Origin: Oscillospiraceae bacterium
GTDB lineage: Bacteria; Bacillota; Clostridia; Oscillospirales; Oscillospiraceae
DNA length: 64,000 bases
Direction of reading: 5' to 3'
Assembly: GCA_017430455.1 (NCBI GenBank)
Contig: JAFRMX010000012.1
Coordinates: 62,001-126,000, forward strand
Shown here: piece after piece, positions 1-8,924 of the stretch
Layout of the letters: each line of letters begins with the position of its first letter
How positions within the stretch are numbered: position 1 is the stretch's first letter
The notes under the pieces: generated by a model
Seen by the model: only the letters and a program-made list of their open reading frames with translations
What the model was told of the DNA's origin: nothing
Database searches by the model: none
Program-made: the position numbers and the translations under genes

Positions 1-1
1 T

Positions 2-538
2 TACGAGCAGCTCGGGAAGGACTGCCAGTTCGGATACAGAACCAGCTTCTTTCAGAATAATCCTGCAATCATACTCTCTGCCGTATTTGCTTTGGATAAG
101 GATGAGCCGGAAGCGATAGCCTCCAGAATGCGGGAGATAAACGAAAAGCGCAGGGAAAAACAGCCTTTGGATCTTCCTTCTGCCGGCAGCGCCTTCAAAC
201 GCCCGGAGGGACACTATGCTGCGGCCCTCATAGAAGAATGCGGACTCAAAGGATATCGAAACGGCAATGCACAGGTAAGCGATAAACACGCCGGTTTTGT
301 CGTCAATCTCGGCGGCGCGACTTCAAAGGATGTTTATGATCTGATGATGCATGTCAGAAACGAAGTATATGCACAGAAGCAGGTAGAACTCCATCCGGAG
401 ATCATTATTCTTCCTCCGGACTATAAGCTCACGGACACAAGCCCTGCTGCCCCGAAGAACGTCGCATTTACAAACGGAGACTATGAAAAGACTGCCGGCG
501 GAACAGGCACGTCTGCCGCAAAAGAGGAGAATCAATAA
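2..538 (+). CDS. murB: UDP-N-acetylmuramate dehydrogenase MurB, C-terminal part
   Basis: Reduces UDP-GlcNAc-enolpyruvate to UDP-MurNAc with NADPH and FAD in the cytoplasm, the second committed step of peptidoglycan synthesis. The reading frame is open from base 2, so the N-terminal FAD domain lies outside the window. Visible are the YRTSFF segment at the left edge, the PSAGSAFKRP motif carrying the catalytic Ser, GLKG, and QVSDKHAGFVVN, which together form the C-terminal MurB domain. The tail after LHPEIIILPPD is a roughly 40-residue polar extension of no recognised function. The stop TAA directly abuts the rapZ ATG, so the two genes are cotranscribed. Assignment is firm; only the truncation limits it. 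Confidence 0.95.
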   Translation, partial: YEQLGKDCQFGYRTSFFQNNPAIILSAVFALDKDEPEAIASRMREINEKRREKQPLDLPSAGSAFKRPEGHYAAALIEECGLKGYRNGNAQVSDKHAGFVVNLGGATSKDVYDLMMHVRNEVYAQKQVELHPEIIILPPDYKLTDTSPAAPKNVAFTNGDYEKTAGGTGTSAAKEENQ

Positions 539-1396
539 ATGCAGTTTCTTATAATTACCGGAATGTCAGGTGCCGGAAAATCCAGGGCGGCGGATGTCCT
601 GGAGGACCTGGACTTTTACTGTGTCGATAACATGCCCGCGGAGCTCATGCCCATGTTCGCAAGGCTATGTATGGCTACAAAGGGTCGTTACGAGAAAGTG
701 GCGCTGGTCACAGATGTGCGCGAGAAAAACGGATTCGGGGAGCTTCTTCATATACTCGACGGTTTTGATGAGCTTGAATTCGACTACAAGATCCTCTATA
801 TGGACGCTGACGTCAAGACACTTGTCCGCCGTTATAAGGAGACCCGCAGGCCTCACCCCCTCGCCCAAGATGGGGAAAGTCTGGAATCTTCGATCAGGCG
901 CGAGGAAAAGCTGCTGGAGCCCATAAAGAAAAGAGCCGACTATATCATAGATACCGGAAGTCTGACTCTTGGGATGCTCCAAAACAGGCTTTACAGTATT
1001 TTTGCCGAAGACGGGCAGAAAAAATCCGTAACAGTTAATGTGGTATCTTTCGGATATAAGTTCGGCATTCCGACAGACGCTGATCTTGTTTTCGATGTCC
1101 GTTTCCTGCCGAACCCCTTCTATGTCGATGACCTGAGAACCATGTCCGGCCTGGATGAACCGGTGAAGGATTATATCTTCAGTTCCAGCTCCGCAGGCGA
1201 CTTTTTGAAGATGCTCTACGAAATGGTGGATTATCTCCTCCCGCTGTATGCGGAGGAAGGAAAGCTCAGTCTCAATATTGCAGTCGGCTGTACCGGCGGG
1301 AGGCATCGAAGCGTTGCAGTTGCAAGTGCTCTTTACGACCATCTGAAAAAAGCCGGCGTCAAAGTCACGTTTACGAACCGGGATATGGACAAATAA
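539..1396 (+). CDS. rapZ: RapZ/YvcJ family nucleotide-binding protein
   Basis: P-loop ATP/GTP-binding protein of the RapZ (YvcJ) family. In E. coli RapZ is an RNase E adapter that directs GlmZ/GlmY decay; in Firmicutes the molecular role is less clear, so function here is by family only. The Walker A GMSGAGKS is at residues 8-15, the VDNMP motif follows near residue 30, and the C-terminal domain holds GCTGGRHRSV near residues 249-258, all diagnostic. Its 285 aa is the normal length. A GAGGAG site lies just inside the murB end. The usual neighbour yvcK, which sits between rapZ and whiA in many Firmicutes, is absent here. Confidence 0.93.
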   Translation: MQFLIITGMSGAGKSRAADVLEDLDFYCVDNMPAELMPMFARLCMATKGRYEKVALVTDVREKNGFGELLHILDGFDELEFDYKILYMDADVKTLVRRYKETRRPHPLAQDGESLESSIRREEKLLEPIKKRADYIIDTGSLTLGMLQNRLYSIFAEDGQKKSVTVNVVSFGYKFGIPTDADLVFDVRFLPNPFYVDDLRTMSGLDEPVKDYIFSSSSAGDFLKMLYEMVDYLLPLYAEEGKLSLNIAVGCTGGRHRSVAVASALYDHLKKAGVKVTFTNRDMDK

Positions 1397-1399
1397 AAA

Positions 1400-2305
1400 A
1401 TGAGTTTTTCAAGTGAAGCAAAAGCCGAGATATGCAGAAATGCGATCTCCAAGAAATGCTGTGCCGTTTCGGAATGCTACGGGGTGCTCCTTTTCTGCAA
1501 CTCATTCTCCGGCAGCGGGATACGCATAATAACTGCAAATCCTGATTTCGCGGCCCGTCTTGTTCCTCTGTTCAGAAGAGCCTTCGGGCTGGGCTTTGAC
1601 GTCCTCCCAGCCGCCGGCTCTTCCGGGAAGAAAAGCTTTATAATAAACGATCCGAAGAAGCTCGAAAAGATCTTCAATACATACGGTTATACCTTCGGCG
1701 CGACTCTTTCACACCATGTTAATCTCAGTGTGATGGAAGATGACTGCTGTAAAGTATCTTTTATAAGGGGCGCATTTCTCGCCGGAGGGAGCGTAACAGA
1801 TCCTGAGAAGCGTTATCATCTCGAGCTGACAACGTCTCACTACAGCGTTTCAAGAGAAACTCTTGCGATCTTATCCGATATGGGATTCTCTGCCAAGGAA
1901 GCTTCCAGAAGCGGGAACCGGCTCATCTATTTTAAACAGGCAGATACTATAGCCGATTTCTTCACCGCCCTTGGAGCCTCTTCCGCCGCCTTAAGCATTA
2001 TGACCGCAAAGGTGGATAAGGAGATGCGGAACGAGATAACCCGCAAGGTCAACTGCGATACGGCCAATGCCGATAAAGTTGTTGCGACAGCCCGTGCGCA
2101 GATAGATACAATACATGAAATAGTCGGGAAATACGGGCTCGATTCTCTGCCCGAACCTCTGAAAGATGCTGCCCTTTTGAGGATAGCCAATCCGGAGGCG
2201 AGCCTTGCGGATCTCTCTGTTTTGAGTTATCCGAAGGTCTCGAAAAGCACGCTTGCATACAGGCTCAAAAGGCTTGAAAACTTCAGACCCGATCCTGAAG
2301 AGTAA
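1400..2305 (+). CDS. whiA: DNA-binding protein WhiA
   Basis: WhiA combines a degenerate LAGLIDADG endonuclease-like domain with a C-terminal helix-turn-helix. It is a sporulation regulator in Streptomyces and is linked to cell division and chromosome segregation in Bacillus. Seen here: the N-terminal MSFSSEAKAEI start, the central RGAFLAGGSVTDP segment, and the C-terminal LSVLSYPKVSKSTLAYRL helix-turn-helix near residues 268-290. Its 301 aa is typical. It starts three bases after the rapZ stop with only a weak ribosome-binding site, so it probably depends on translation of rapZ. The dnaE gene follows 11 bases downstream. Confidence 0.95.
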   Translation: MSFSSEAKAEICRNAISKKCCAVSECYGVLLFCNSFSGSGIRIITANPDFAARLVPLFRRAFGLGFDVLPAAGSSGKKSFIINDPKKLEKIFNTYGYTFGATLSHHVNLSVMEDDCCKVSFIRGAFLAGGSVTDPEKRYHLELTTSHYSVSRETLAILSDMGFSAKEASRSGNRLIYFKQADTIADFFTALGASSAALSIMTAKVDKEMRNEITRKVNCDTANADKVVATARAQIDTIHEIVGKYGLDSLPEPLKDAALLRIANPEASLADLSVLSYPKVSKSTLAYRLKRLENFRPDPEE

Positions 2306-2316
2306 GGAATTGTCAT

Positions 2317-5300
2317 ATGGCTTTTGTACACTTGCACGTTCATACCGAATACTCTCTGCTCGACGGAGCCTGCAGGACAGACGCGCTGGCAGAGACCGTA
2401 AAATCAATGGGCCAGACTGCCGTAGCCTGTACGGATCACGGCGTTATGTACGGGGCCGTTGCCTTCTATAAAGCATGCCGAAAAGCAGGGGTAAAGCCCA
2501 TAATCGGTTGTGAGGTATATGTCGCTCCCAGAAATCTGACCGACAAAGAACATAAGATCGATTCCAATTACTCGCATCTGATCCTGCTCTGCAAAAATGA
2601 GACCGGATACAAAAACCTATGCCGTCTTGTGAGCACTTCATGGGTTGACGGCTTCTATGTAAAGCCCCGCATAGACTGGTCTCTGCTTAAACAGTATCAC
2701 GAAGGCCTCATATGTCTCTCTGCCTGTCTGGCGGGTTATATCCCCTCTGCAATAGTAGACGGGGAGTATGACAGAGCAAAAGAAAAAGCTTTGGAGCTTT
2801 CCGAGCTTTTCGGTGACGGCGGCTTTTATCTGGAGCTTCAAAACCACGGAATCGAAGACGAGAAAAAAGCTGCTGAAGGGCTCATACAGATACATAACGA
2901 GACCCGCATCCCTCTGGTCGTCACGAACGACGCCCACTATCTGACAGAAAACGATTCATATTATCAGGATGTTCTTCTCTGCATCCAGACCGGCAAGAAC
3001 TTTGATGAAGAAAACCGCATGCGTTTTGAAACAAAGGAGTTCTACCTGAAAAGCGAAGAAAATATGCGCGCGCTCTTCCCGGAACTCCAGGAAGCGTGCG
3101 ACAATACCGTAAAAATTGCTGACGCGTGTAATTTCAATTTTGAATTCGGTCACTACCATCTGCCGAAATTCAAGCTTCCGCAGGGCGAGACCGACAGCTT
3201 TGAATACCTTAAAAAACTTTGCGATGCGGGCTTTGCCGAACGTTACGGCGATAACAGGCCTGAGGTCCGGGATCAGCTGGACTATGAGCTTTCCATGATC
3301 AGTAAAATGGGCTTTGTAGACTACTTCCTCATTGTCTCCGATTTTATCGGTTATGCCAAGCGCAACGGGATCCCCGTCGGCCCGGGCAGAGGAAGCGCTG
3401 CGGGAAGTGTCGTTTCTTACTGCCTGAAAATAACCGACGTCGATCCGATAAAATACAGCCTTTACTTTGAGCGCTTCTTAAACCCCGAAAGGGTCTCTAT
3501 GCCCGATATAGACGTCGACTTCTGCGTAAACCGCAGAGGAGAGGTCATTGACTATGTCAACAGGCTCTACGGCAGCGACCACGTCGCTCAGATAGTTACA
3601 TTCGGAACAATGGCCGCGCGTATGGCTATCAGAGATGTCGGACGTGTTCTCGGCGTAAGCTATGCGGATACGGACAATGTCGCGAAACAGGTGCCTCAGA
3701 CTCTGAATATGACTATAGATGAGGCTCTTAGGATCTCCAAGCCCTTAAAAGATATTTATGAATCCGACAAAAACCTCAAAAATCTCATCGACGTTGCAAA
3801 AGCCCTCGAGGGAATGCCCCGCCACGCATCGACTCACGCGGCGGGTGTCGTTATAACCGAGAAGCCCGTATACGAATACGTTCCGCTTGCAAGAAATGAC
3901 GAATCCGTGGTCTGCCAGTATCAAATGACTACTCTTGAGGAACTGGGCCTTCTTAAGATGGATTTTCTGGGGCTTCGCAACCTGACTGTCCTTGAGGACG
4001 CGGCAAAGCTCGTGCGGAAAAAGAAGCCCGGATTCAGAGTTGAAGATATCCCCGAAGAAGATGCAGCGACCTTCAAAATGCTCTCCGCAGGCAGGACAGA
4101 AGGAGTATTTCAGCTTGAAAGCGCAGGAATAACTGCTGTCTGTACTGCCATAAAGCCCAAATCAATAGAGGATATTACGGCCGTAATAGCTCTGTACCGC
4201 CCCGGCCCCATGGAGAGTATTCCGCGTTTTATTGAATGTTCTCAGGATCCTTCGAAAATAAGATACAAGCATGAACTGTTAAAACCCATTCTGGATGTCA
4301 CATACGGCTGTATCGTCTATCAGGAACAGGTCATTGAGATATTCAGAAATCTCGCAGGCTTCTCTCTCGGACAGGCGGACAATATCAGAAGAGCCATGTC
4401 CAAGAAAAAACATGCCGTCATAGACTCCGAGCGCCAAACCTTCGTATACGGAGACGAGGAGCGCGGCATAAAGGGCTGTCTTGCTAACGGCATACCCGCC
4501 GATACTGCAAACAGCATCTATGATGAGATCGTCGATTTCGCTTCATATGCTTTCAACAAAGCCCATGCGGTAAGCTACGCCATAGTTTCTTTCCGCACCG
4601 CTTACATGAAATGCCGTTATCCCAGAGAATATATGGCCGCTCTTCTTACCTCCGTTCTCGGGAACAGCCTGAAGATATCGGAATACATTGGCGAATGCAG
4701 AGAAATGGGGATCGCTCTCCTGCCCCCGGATGTAAATGAGTCCGGATCGGATTTCACCGTCTCCGGAGAGAACTTGCGATTCGGCCTCGCAGCCATAAAG
4801 AGTGTGGGGCGCGGAGCTGTCGCCCAGATAGAACGCGAACGTGAAAGCGGCGGACCTTTTACAAGCTTTCAGGATTTCTGCCGCCGTATGGCAGGAAAGG
4901 ATATAAACAAGCGCGTTGTGGAGAGCCTGATAAAAGCGGGAGCATTCGACAGTCTCGGATACAGACGCAGAGCCCTGCTGCAGATCTCGGGCAGAGTCAT
5001 GGACAGCATCGGAAACGAAAAGAAAACGAACATAGAGGGGCAGCTCGATCTCTTCGGAGATCTTGCCGGTGACGGGCAGCGCGATGGCGGGGGCGAGATC
5101 CCGATACCGGATATAGAAGAGTTCGATAAAAAGTCACTCATGCTTATGGAAAAGGAAACTACCGGCCTTTATCTCACCGGCCATCCGATGGATGACTACC
5201 GCGAACAGCTCAGAAAGGCAGGCGTAGCCGGAATAGGAGAATTGCTCAGGGATTTCTCATCCGATGAGGAAAACAGACGATTCCGGGACGGAGACCGCAT

Positions 5301-5814
5301 AACCCTTGCCGGTGTAATTGAGACATCGCGCATGAGAACTACAAAAAGCAATAACCTGATGAGCTATATTACTCTTGAGGATAATTCTGCAACAATAGAG
5401 CTCATTGCTTTCCAGCGAGCGCTCGATGAAGGAGGTATCTATGTTCACGACAACGAGATCATAATCGTTACCGGCAGGATCTCTGCCAGAGACGAAAATG
5501 AACCGCAGATCATGGTCGACACTATAAGGCCGATAAGCACTATCGGCGAGCTGCCGGTCACTGAAAAAAATGTACCTTCAGCCTCTCCCGCAGCCGCAAC
5601 AGCGCAAAGTGCGAAAAAGCTCTGGATAAAGCTTCCCAAGGAGGCTGATCTCATAAACATCCGGGGCGCTCTGATGTCATACGACGGAACAGACAGAGTC
5701 ATAATATACTGTGTCGCGGAAAACAAACGCATCGGTACACAGACCAAAATAAATCCCGAACTCCTTTCAAGGCTCAGAGGCTTCCTCGGTGAAGGAAATG
5801 TTATAGTAAAATAA
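2317..5814 (+). CDS. dnaE: DNA polymerase III alpha subunit (DnaE type)
   Basis: Replicative C-family polymerase. The N-terminal PHP domain begins with HLHVHTEYSLLDGA and continues to TDHGVMYG. The polymerase core carries PDIDVDF at residues 396-402, which supplies two catalytic Asp residues, then the KMDFLGLRNL segment with the third. A helix-hairpin-helix region and an OB fold (LAGVIETSRMRT, then TLEDNSATIELIAF) follow near residues 1000-1070. At 1165 aa it matches DnaE1/DnaE rather than PolC, and no exonuclease insertion is seen. Low-GC Firmicutes often carry PolC as well; none is in this window. It follows whiA closely and precedes trmO by four bases, suggesting one transcript. Confidence 0.96.
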   Translation: MAFVHLHVHTEYSLLDGACRTDALAETVKSMGQTAVACTDHGVMYGAVAFYKACRKAGVKPIIGCEVYVAPRNLTDKEHKIDSNYSHLILLCKNETGYKNLCRLVSTSWVDGFYVKPRIDWSLLKQYHEGLICLSACLAGYIPSAIVDGEYDRAKEKALELSELFGDGGFYLELQNHGIEDEKKAAEGLIQIHNETRIPLVVTNDAHYLTENDSYYQDVLLCIQTGKNFDEENRMRFETKEFYLKSEENMRALFPELQEACDNTVKIADACNFNFEFGHYHLPKFKLPQGETDSFEYLKKLCDAGFAERYGDNRPEVRDQLDYELSMISKMGFVDYFLIVSDFIGYAKRNGIPVGPGRGSAAGSVVSYCLKITDVDPIKYSLYFERFLNPERVSMPDIDVDFCVNRRGEVIDYVNRLYGSDHVAQIVTFGTMAARMAIRDVGRVLGVSYADTDNVAKQVPQTLNMTIDEALRISKPLKDIYESDKNLKNLIDVAKALEGMPRHASTHAAGVVITEKPVYEYVPLARNDESVVCQYQMTTLEELGLLKMDFLGLRNLTVLEDAAKLVRKKKPGFRVEDIPEEDAATFKMLSAGRTEGVFQLESAGITAVCTAIKPKSIEDITAVIALYRPGPMESIPRFIECSQDPSKIRYKHELLKPILDVTYGCIVYQEQVIEIFRNLAGFSLGQADNIRRAMSKKKHAVIDSERQTFVYGDEERGIKGCLANGIPADTANSIYDEIVDFASYAFNKAHAVSYAIVSFRTAYMKCRYPREYMAALLTSVLGNSLKISEYIGECREMGIALLPPDVNESGSDFTVSGENLRFGLAAIKSVGRGAVAQIERERESGGPFTSFQDFCRRMAGKDINKRVVESLIKAGAFDSLGYRRRALLQISGRVMDSIGNEKKTNIEGQLDLFGDLAGDGQRDGGGEIPIPDIEEFDKKSLMLMEKETTGLYLTGHPMDDYREQLRKAGVAGIGELLRDFSSDEENRRFRDGDRITLAGVIETSRMRTTKSNNLMSYITLEDNSATIELIAFQRALDEGGIYVHDNEIIIVTGRISARDENEPQIMVDTIRPISTIGELPVTEKNVPSASPAAATAQSAKKLWIKLPKEADLINIRGALMSYDGTDRVIIYCVAENKRIGTQTKINPELLSRLRGFLGEGNVIVK

Positions 5815-5818
5815 GAAT

Positions 5819-6469
5819 ATGGAACCGATAGCGTATATTCACAACGCTTTTAAAAGCAAGTTTGCAATTCCTCGTCAGTCCGGCCTCAACTCGGCTCTGA
5901 GCGAAGTCGTTATGGAGAGCTCTTATTCGGATCCGGAAGCTTTCAGAGGTCTTGAAGCCTTCAGTCATATCTGGCTGATCTGGCAGTTCTCTGAAAACTT
6001 AAGGGACGGTTTCAGCCCCACCGTTCGCCCTCCAAGGCTCGGCGGAAATGCAAGGGTCGGAGTTTTTGCCAGCCGCTCTCCTTTCAGGCCGAATTCCCTC
6101 GGGCTTTCCTGCGTCGAGCTTGTCTCCGTTAACAAAGGCTCTCTGACAGTAAGAGGAGCCGACCTTATGGACGGCACCCCGATCTTCGATATAAAGCCGT
6201 ATATTCCCTATGCAGACTGCATTCCTGATGCTAAAGAGGGTTGGGCTTCCGCTCCTTCAGATCTGCTTGAAGTCTCTTTTTCCGATGAAGCGGCCTCTCT
6301 CCTCTCAGGGACTGAAAAAGCCGAGCTGTGCTCCGTTTTGCAAAACGATCCTCGCCCCGCTTATCAGGACGACCCGGAGAGAGTCTACGGATTTGCATAT
6401 GGGAACAGGGAGATCAGATTTATAATAAACGGAAAACATCTGACCGTCATCTCCGCAGAGCGCTGTTGA
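5819..6469 (+). CDS. trmO: tRNA (N6-threonylcarbamoyl-A37) N6-methyltransferase TrmO family
   Basis: SAM-dependent enzyme that methylates t6A37 to m6t6A37 in ANN-decoding tRNAs (TsaA/YaeB/VirR family). Seen: the N-terminal MEPIAYIHNAFKSKF barrel start, GLEAFSHIWLIWQF, the family core SRSPFRPNSLGLS near residues 85-97, and DLMDGTPIFDIKPYIPYAD. At 216 aa it is close to the usual 230-240. The start is four bases after dnaE; the upstream AAGGAAA lies far back, so translation is probably coupled. It is the last gene of the housekeeping run and faces the leftward carboxylesterase across a shared hairpin terminator. With miaA and miaB it is one of three A37-modification genes in the window. Confidence 0.9.
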   Translation: MEPIAYIHNAFKSKFAIPRQSGLNSALSEVVMESSYSDPEAFRGLEAFSHIWLIWQFSENLRDGFSPTVRPPRLGGNARVGVFASRSPFRPNSLGLSCVELVSVNKGSLTVRGADLMDGTPIFDIKPYIPYADCIPDAKEGWASAPSDLLEVSFSDEAASLLSGTEKAELCSVLQNDPRPAYQDDPERVYGFAYGNREIRFIINGKHLTVISAERC

Positions 6470-6527
6470 TCCGGTTTTGTTTCCTTCCTAGTTTTGCAAT
6501 TATAATCTGTTTCTTTTTCATAAATAC

Positions 6528-6578
6528 AAATGTCGGGTGCGGATTTGTCCCTTTCCGGGTTCATCCGCCCCGACATTT
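6528..6578. terminator. Bidirectional hairpin between trmO and the carboxylesterase
   Basis: An inverted repeat with 16 paired bases and a single bulged T at 6538 pairs 6528-6544 with 6563-6578 around an 18-base loop. A T-rich stretch follows on the right, and it sits between two convergent genes. It reads as a shared terminator and also marks the left edge of the accessory block. Confidence 0.6.
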
Positions 6579-6629
6579 ATTATAGAACATTTTAGTTTTT
6601 CTCAGCCATTTTTTGCGGATCGGAAAGCT

Positions 6630-8003
6630 TTACAGTTCAAGAAAATCAGTATAATTTTCTAAAGTAACATAACGATATCCTTCAGGAATGCTTTCCATGT
6701 GAGGTCTCACATCAAGACGCATAAAACTGCGATTTTCTGAGCTGTATGCAGACCAGTTGGGCAATGAGGTTCCATTCGGATTGCCTGTCTTTGCAAAGTT
6801 TCCCCAATACTTGTTGATCTGATTAGCCAACACATAGTCTTCCGGGGCATAATTCCTCCAACTATGTGATAGTGTATTGAAAACATAATACAATTCACTA
6901 CCGTGAAAAGCAGAAGGAACCGGGTCTCCCGGCTGAGGGCGGCTGAATTGATAGAGATAAGCGCTTTTCTTCCCGCATGTAATCTGGTTCTCGCACCACG
7001 AAATCATAGAACGAAGCTGACGAGGGGACTCGTCAGAGGTACATCCAACAAGGAAATCAATATCCGGATGAAGGTTATGCAGCGCCAAAAGACCGTCGTC
7101 CTCAACAATGCAATAGCCATCTATTATCTGTCCCGGATATTTTATGCCTAAACCGTCAAACTCTGGTGTTGATCGTCTGATAATCTCTTCCCACGGAAGT
7201 TCCCTTGCTGCTTTTATCGTTTTGACCCCGAGCAGTCTGTTCAAATTTGCCGCTGCTTCTGCCTGTTTAAGCGTGGGACGTAGTTTGTCCTCCGGAGATC
7301 CAAAGATTCCTCCTCCACTTTCCATAATCGCTCGACGGATATCCCCCTTGGTAAGCGGGGAACTGAAAAGTGCCTGTACACTCATGCTACCAGAAGATTC
7401 ACCAAAGATCGTAATATTATCCGGATCTCCTCCAAAAGCGGAGATATTGGAACGACACCATTTGAGAGCTGCGATCTGGTCAAATATAGTATAGTTTCCA
7501 GATATCCCTTCCTCGTTCTCGGCATCCAAATCAGGATGGACCAAATTCCCTAAGGTTCCTATCCTGAAACCAATCGTGACAAAAACTATTCCCTGTCTCG
7601 CAAAAGATATTCCACTTGTATAATTAGAGTATGAAAACCCTATGCGATTGCCACCACCAAAAATCCACATCATGACGGGAAGCTTTTCGTTCGTGCTCTC
7701 TGCTGGTGTCCAAACATTCAAATATAGACAGTCCTCGTCCATAACTTCGTCACAAGGAAACCATTCTTTCATGGCGAAAGCATTTGACTTTGGATTCGTT
7801 CTTGTCAATTGCGGGCTGATAGGGCCATAAGCCTTGGCCTGTCTAGTACCCGTCCATTTTTCTGGAGGCACGGGACGTTTCCAACGAAGGTCTCCCAACG
7901 GCGCCTTAGCATAGGGAATGCCTTTAAATACGGAGATGTTCCTGTCATCACACCGGTCTCCTTCAAGCCAGCCATACTCTGTTTTCACCTTTAAGAAAGC
8001 CAT
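6630..8003 (-). CDS. Type-B carboxylesterase (CES-B1)
   Basis: Alpha/beta-hydrolase of the COesterase (carboxylesterase type B, p-nitrobenzyl esterase) family. Seen: the N-terminal FKGIPYAKAPLGDLRWKRP, EDCLYLNVWTP, the oxyanion segment IFGGGN, the nucleophile elbow GESSG with Ser203, a TSDES acidic segment, and FHGSELYYVF with the catalytic His. All three catalytic positions are therefore kept. The second residue after Ser is Ser rather than the common Ala. Length is 457 aa, slightly short, and there is no signal peptide, so it is cytoplasmic. An AAGGAGGAG site precedes the ATG. It is the last gene of the leftward lacI-esterase run. The ester substrate cannot be read from sequence. Confidence 0.9.
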   Translation of the reverse strand: MAFLKVKTEYGWLEGDRCDDRNISVFKGIPYAKAPLGDLRWKRPVPPEKWTGTRQAKAYGPISPQLTRTNPKSNAFAMKEWFPCDEVMDEDCLYLNVWTPAESTNEKLPVMMWIFGGGNRIGFSYSNYTSGISFARQGIVFVTIGFRIGTLGNLVHPDLDAENEEGISGNYTIFDQIAALKWCRSNISAFGGDPDNITIFGESSGSMSVQALFSSPLTKGDIRRAIMESGGGIFGSPEDKLRPTLKQAEAAANLNRLLGVKTIKAARELPWEEIIRRSTPEFDGLGIKYPGQIIDGYCIVEDDGLLALHNLHPDIDFLVGCTSDESPRQLRSMISWCENQITCGKKSAYLYQFSRPQPGDPVPSAFHGSELYYVFNTLSHSWRNYAPEDYVLANQINKYWGNFAKTGNPNGTSLPNWSAYSSENRSFMRLDVRPHMESIPEGYRYVTLENYTDFLEL

Positions 8004-8083
8004 AAAACCAACGCTCCTCCTTCGGATGCTTCTCCATAAAAAATACGGAAGCGCAGCACTCTATTCTGGGATAGAATTCTGGA

Positions 8084-8902
8084 TCAGCTATTTGCCGGAT
8101 ATAACCCGTTTTGCTTTATCCATTGGAAAAACAGTTCTATCTTCTTATCCCAATAATCAAAATTGTGCATACCTTCGGATTCATCAAACTCGACATCGTA
8201 GCCGAGTTTTTTCAGATATTCATAGCAAGCCTTTGAATCTTCATACGTGAGATCGTGATAACCGCAGGTATATAATATCTTTGGGAGTTTGTTTCCTCTC
8301 CTGACTGCTTCTTCAGCAAGGTAATAGACATCGTGCTCCCCCCTGAATAGGTCTTCAGCCTTCTCGGAACCAAGATAAAGAAGGTGATCCTTGTTCTGCC
8401 GGGGACTCGCATGCTCCCAATCCGCTAACAGCAGATTACCAGCCGACATGGGACAAATGGCAGCATATTTTTCCGATGCAATCAGTCCTGCTTTCAAAGT
8501 TCCATGCCCGCCCATGGAAAAACCTGCAAGAAAATTACCTTCACGGTCTGAGATAACCGGGAGCATCGCATCAAGCTTTTCTGGAAGTTCTTCAGTAAGC
8601 CAGTCAAAATATCTTCCGGTATTTATATTTGCATAGAAACTCATATCTGCTGAAAACGAGACAGCAGCAAATCCGTACTCTTCGCAATATCTCTCAACAG
8701 AGGTGAATCTCCACCAATCCAAATAATTGCATGTCGCACCATGTAAAAGCCATACTACTGGCCATTTACCCCAGTCTTTATCCCAATTGGAATCATTGTG
8801 AAAGGATCTTTTGTCTCCGATATATCTCTCCGGAATACAGGCAGCGACTTCTGTATTTCTCATAAGAGAAGACGAGTAAATATCAATTTCTAAAAAAGCC
8901 AT
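8084..8902 (-). CDS. Esterase-D-like alpha/beta hydrolase (Est1)
   Basis: Belongs to the esterase D / tributyrin esterase / feruloyl-esterase-like family (COG0627 type). Seen: LLHGATCNYLDWWRFTSVER, the nucleophile motif GFSMGGHG with Ser129, the Asp segment YHDLTYEDS, and the His segment EGMHNFDYWD. The triad is complete, so it should be active on short acyl esters; the true substrate is unknown. Length is 272 aa, with no signal peptide. The gene is 22 bases from est2 and 80 from the carboxylesterase in the same leftward run. It is a paralogue of the genes at 8925, 9783 and 19295, and the nucleophile sits at the same residue number (129) in the three leftward copies. Confidence 0.88.
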   Translation of the reverse strand: MAFLEIDIYSSSLMRNTEVAACIPERYIGDKRSFHNDSNWDKDWGKWPVVWLLHGATCNYLDWWRFTSVERYCEEYGFAAVSFSADMSFYANINTGRYFDWLTEELPEKLDAMLPVISDREGNFLAGFSMGGHGTLKAGLIASEKYAAICPMSAGNLLLADWEHASPRQNKDHLLYLGSEKAEDLFRGEHDVYYLAEEAVRRGNKLPKILYTCGYHDLTYEDSKACYEYLKKLGYDVEFDESEGMHNFDYWDKKIELFFQWIKQNGLYPANS

Positions 8903-8924
8903 AGAAACATCTCTTCCTTAATCA

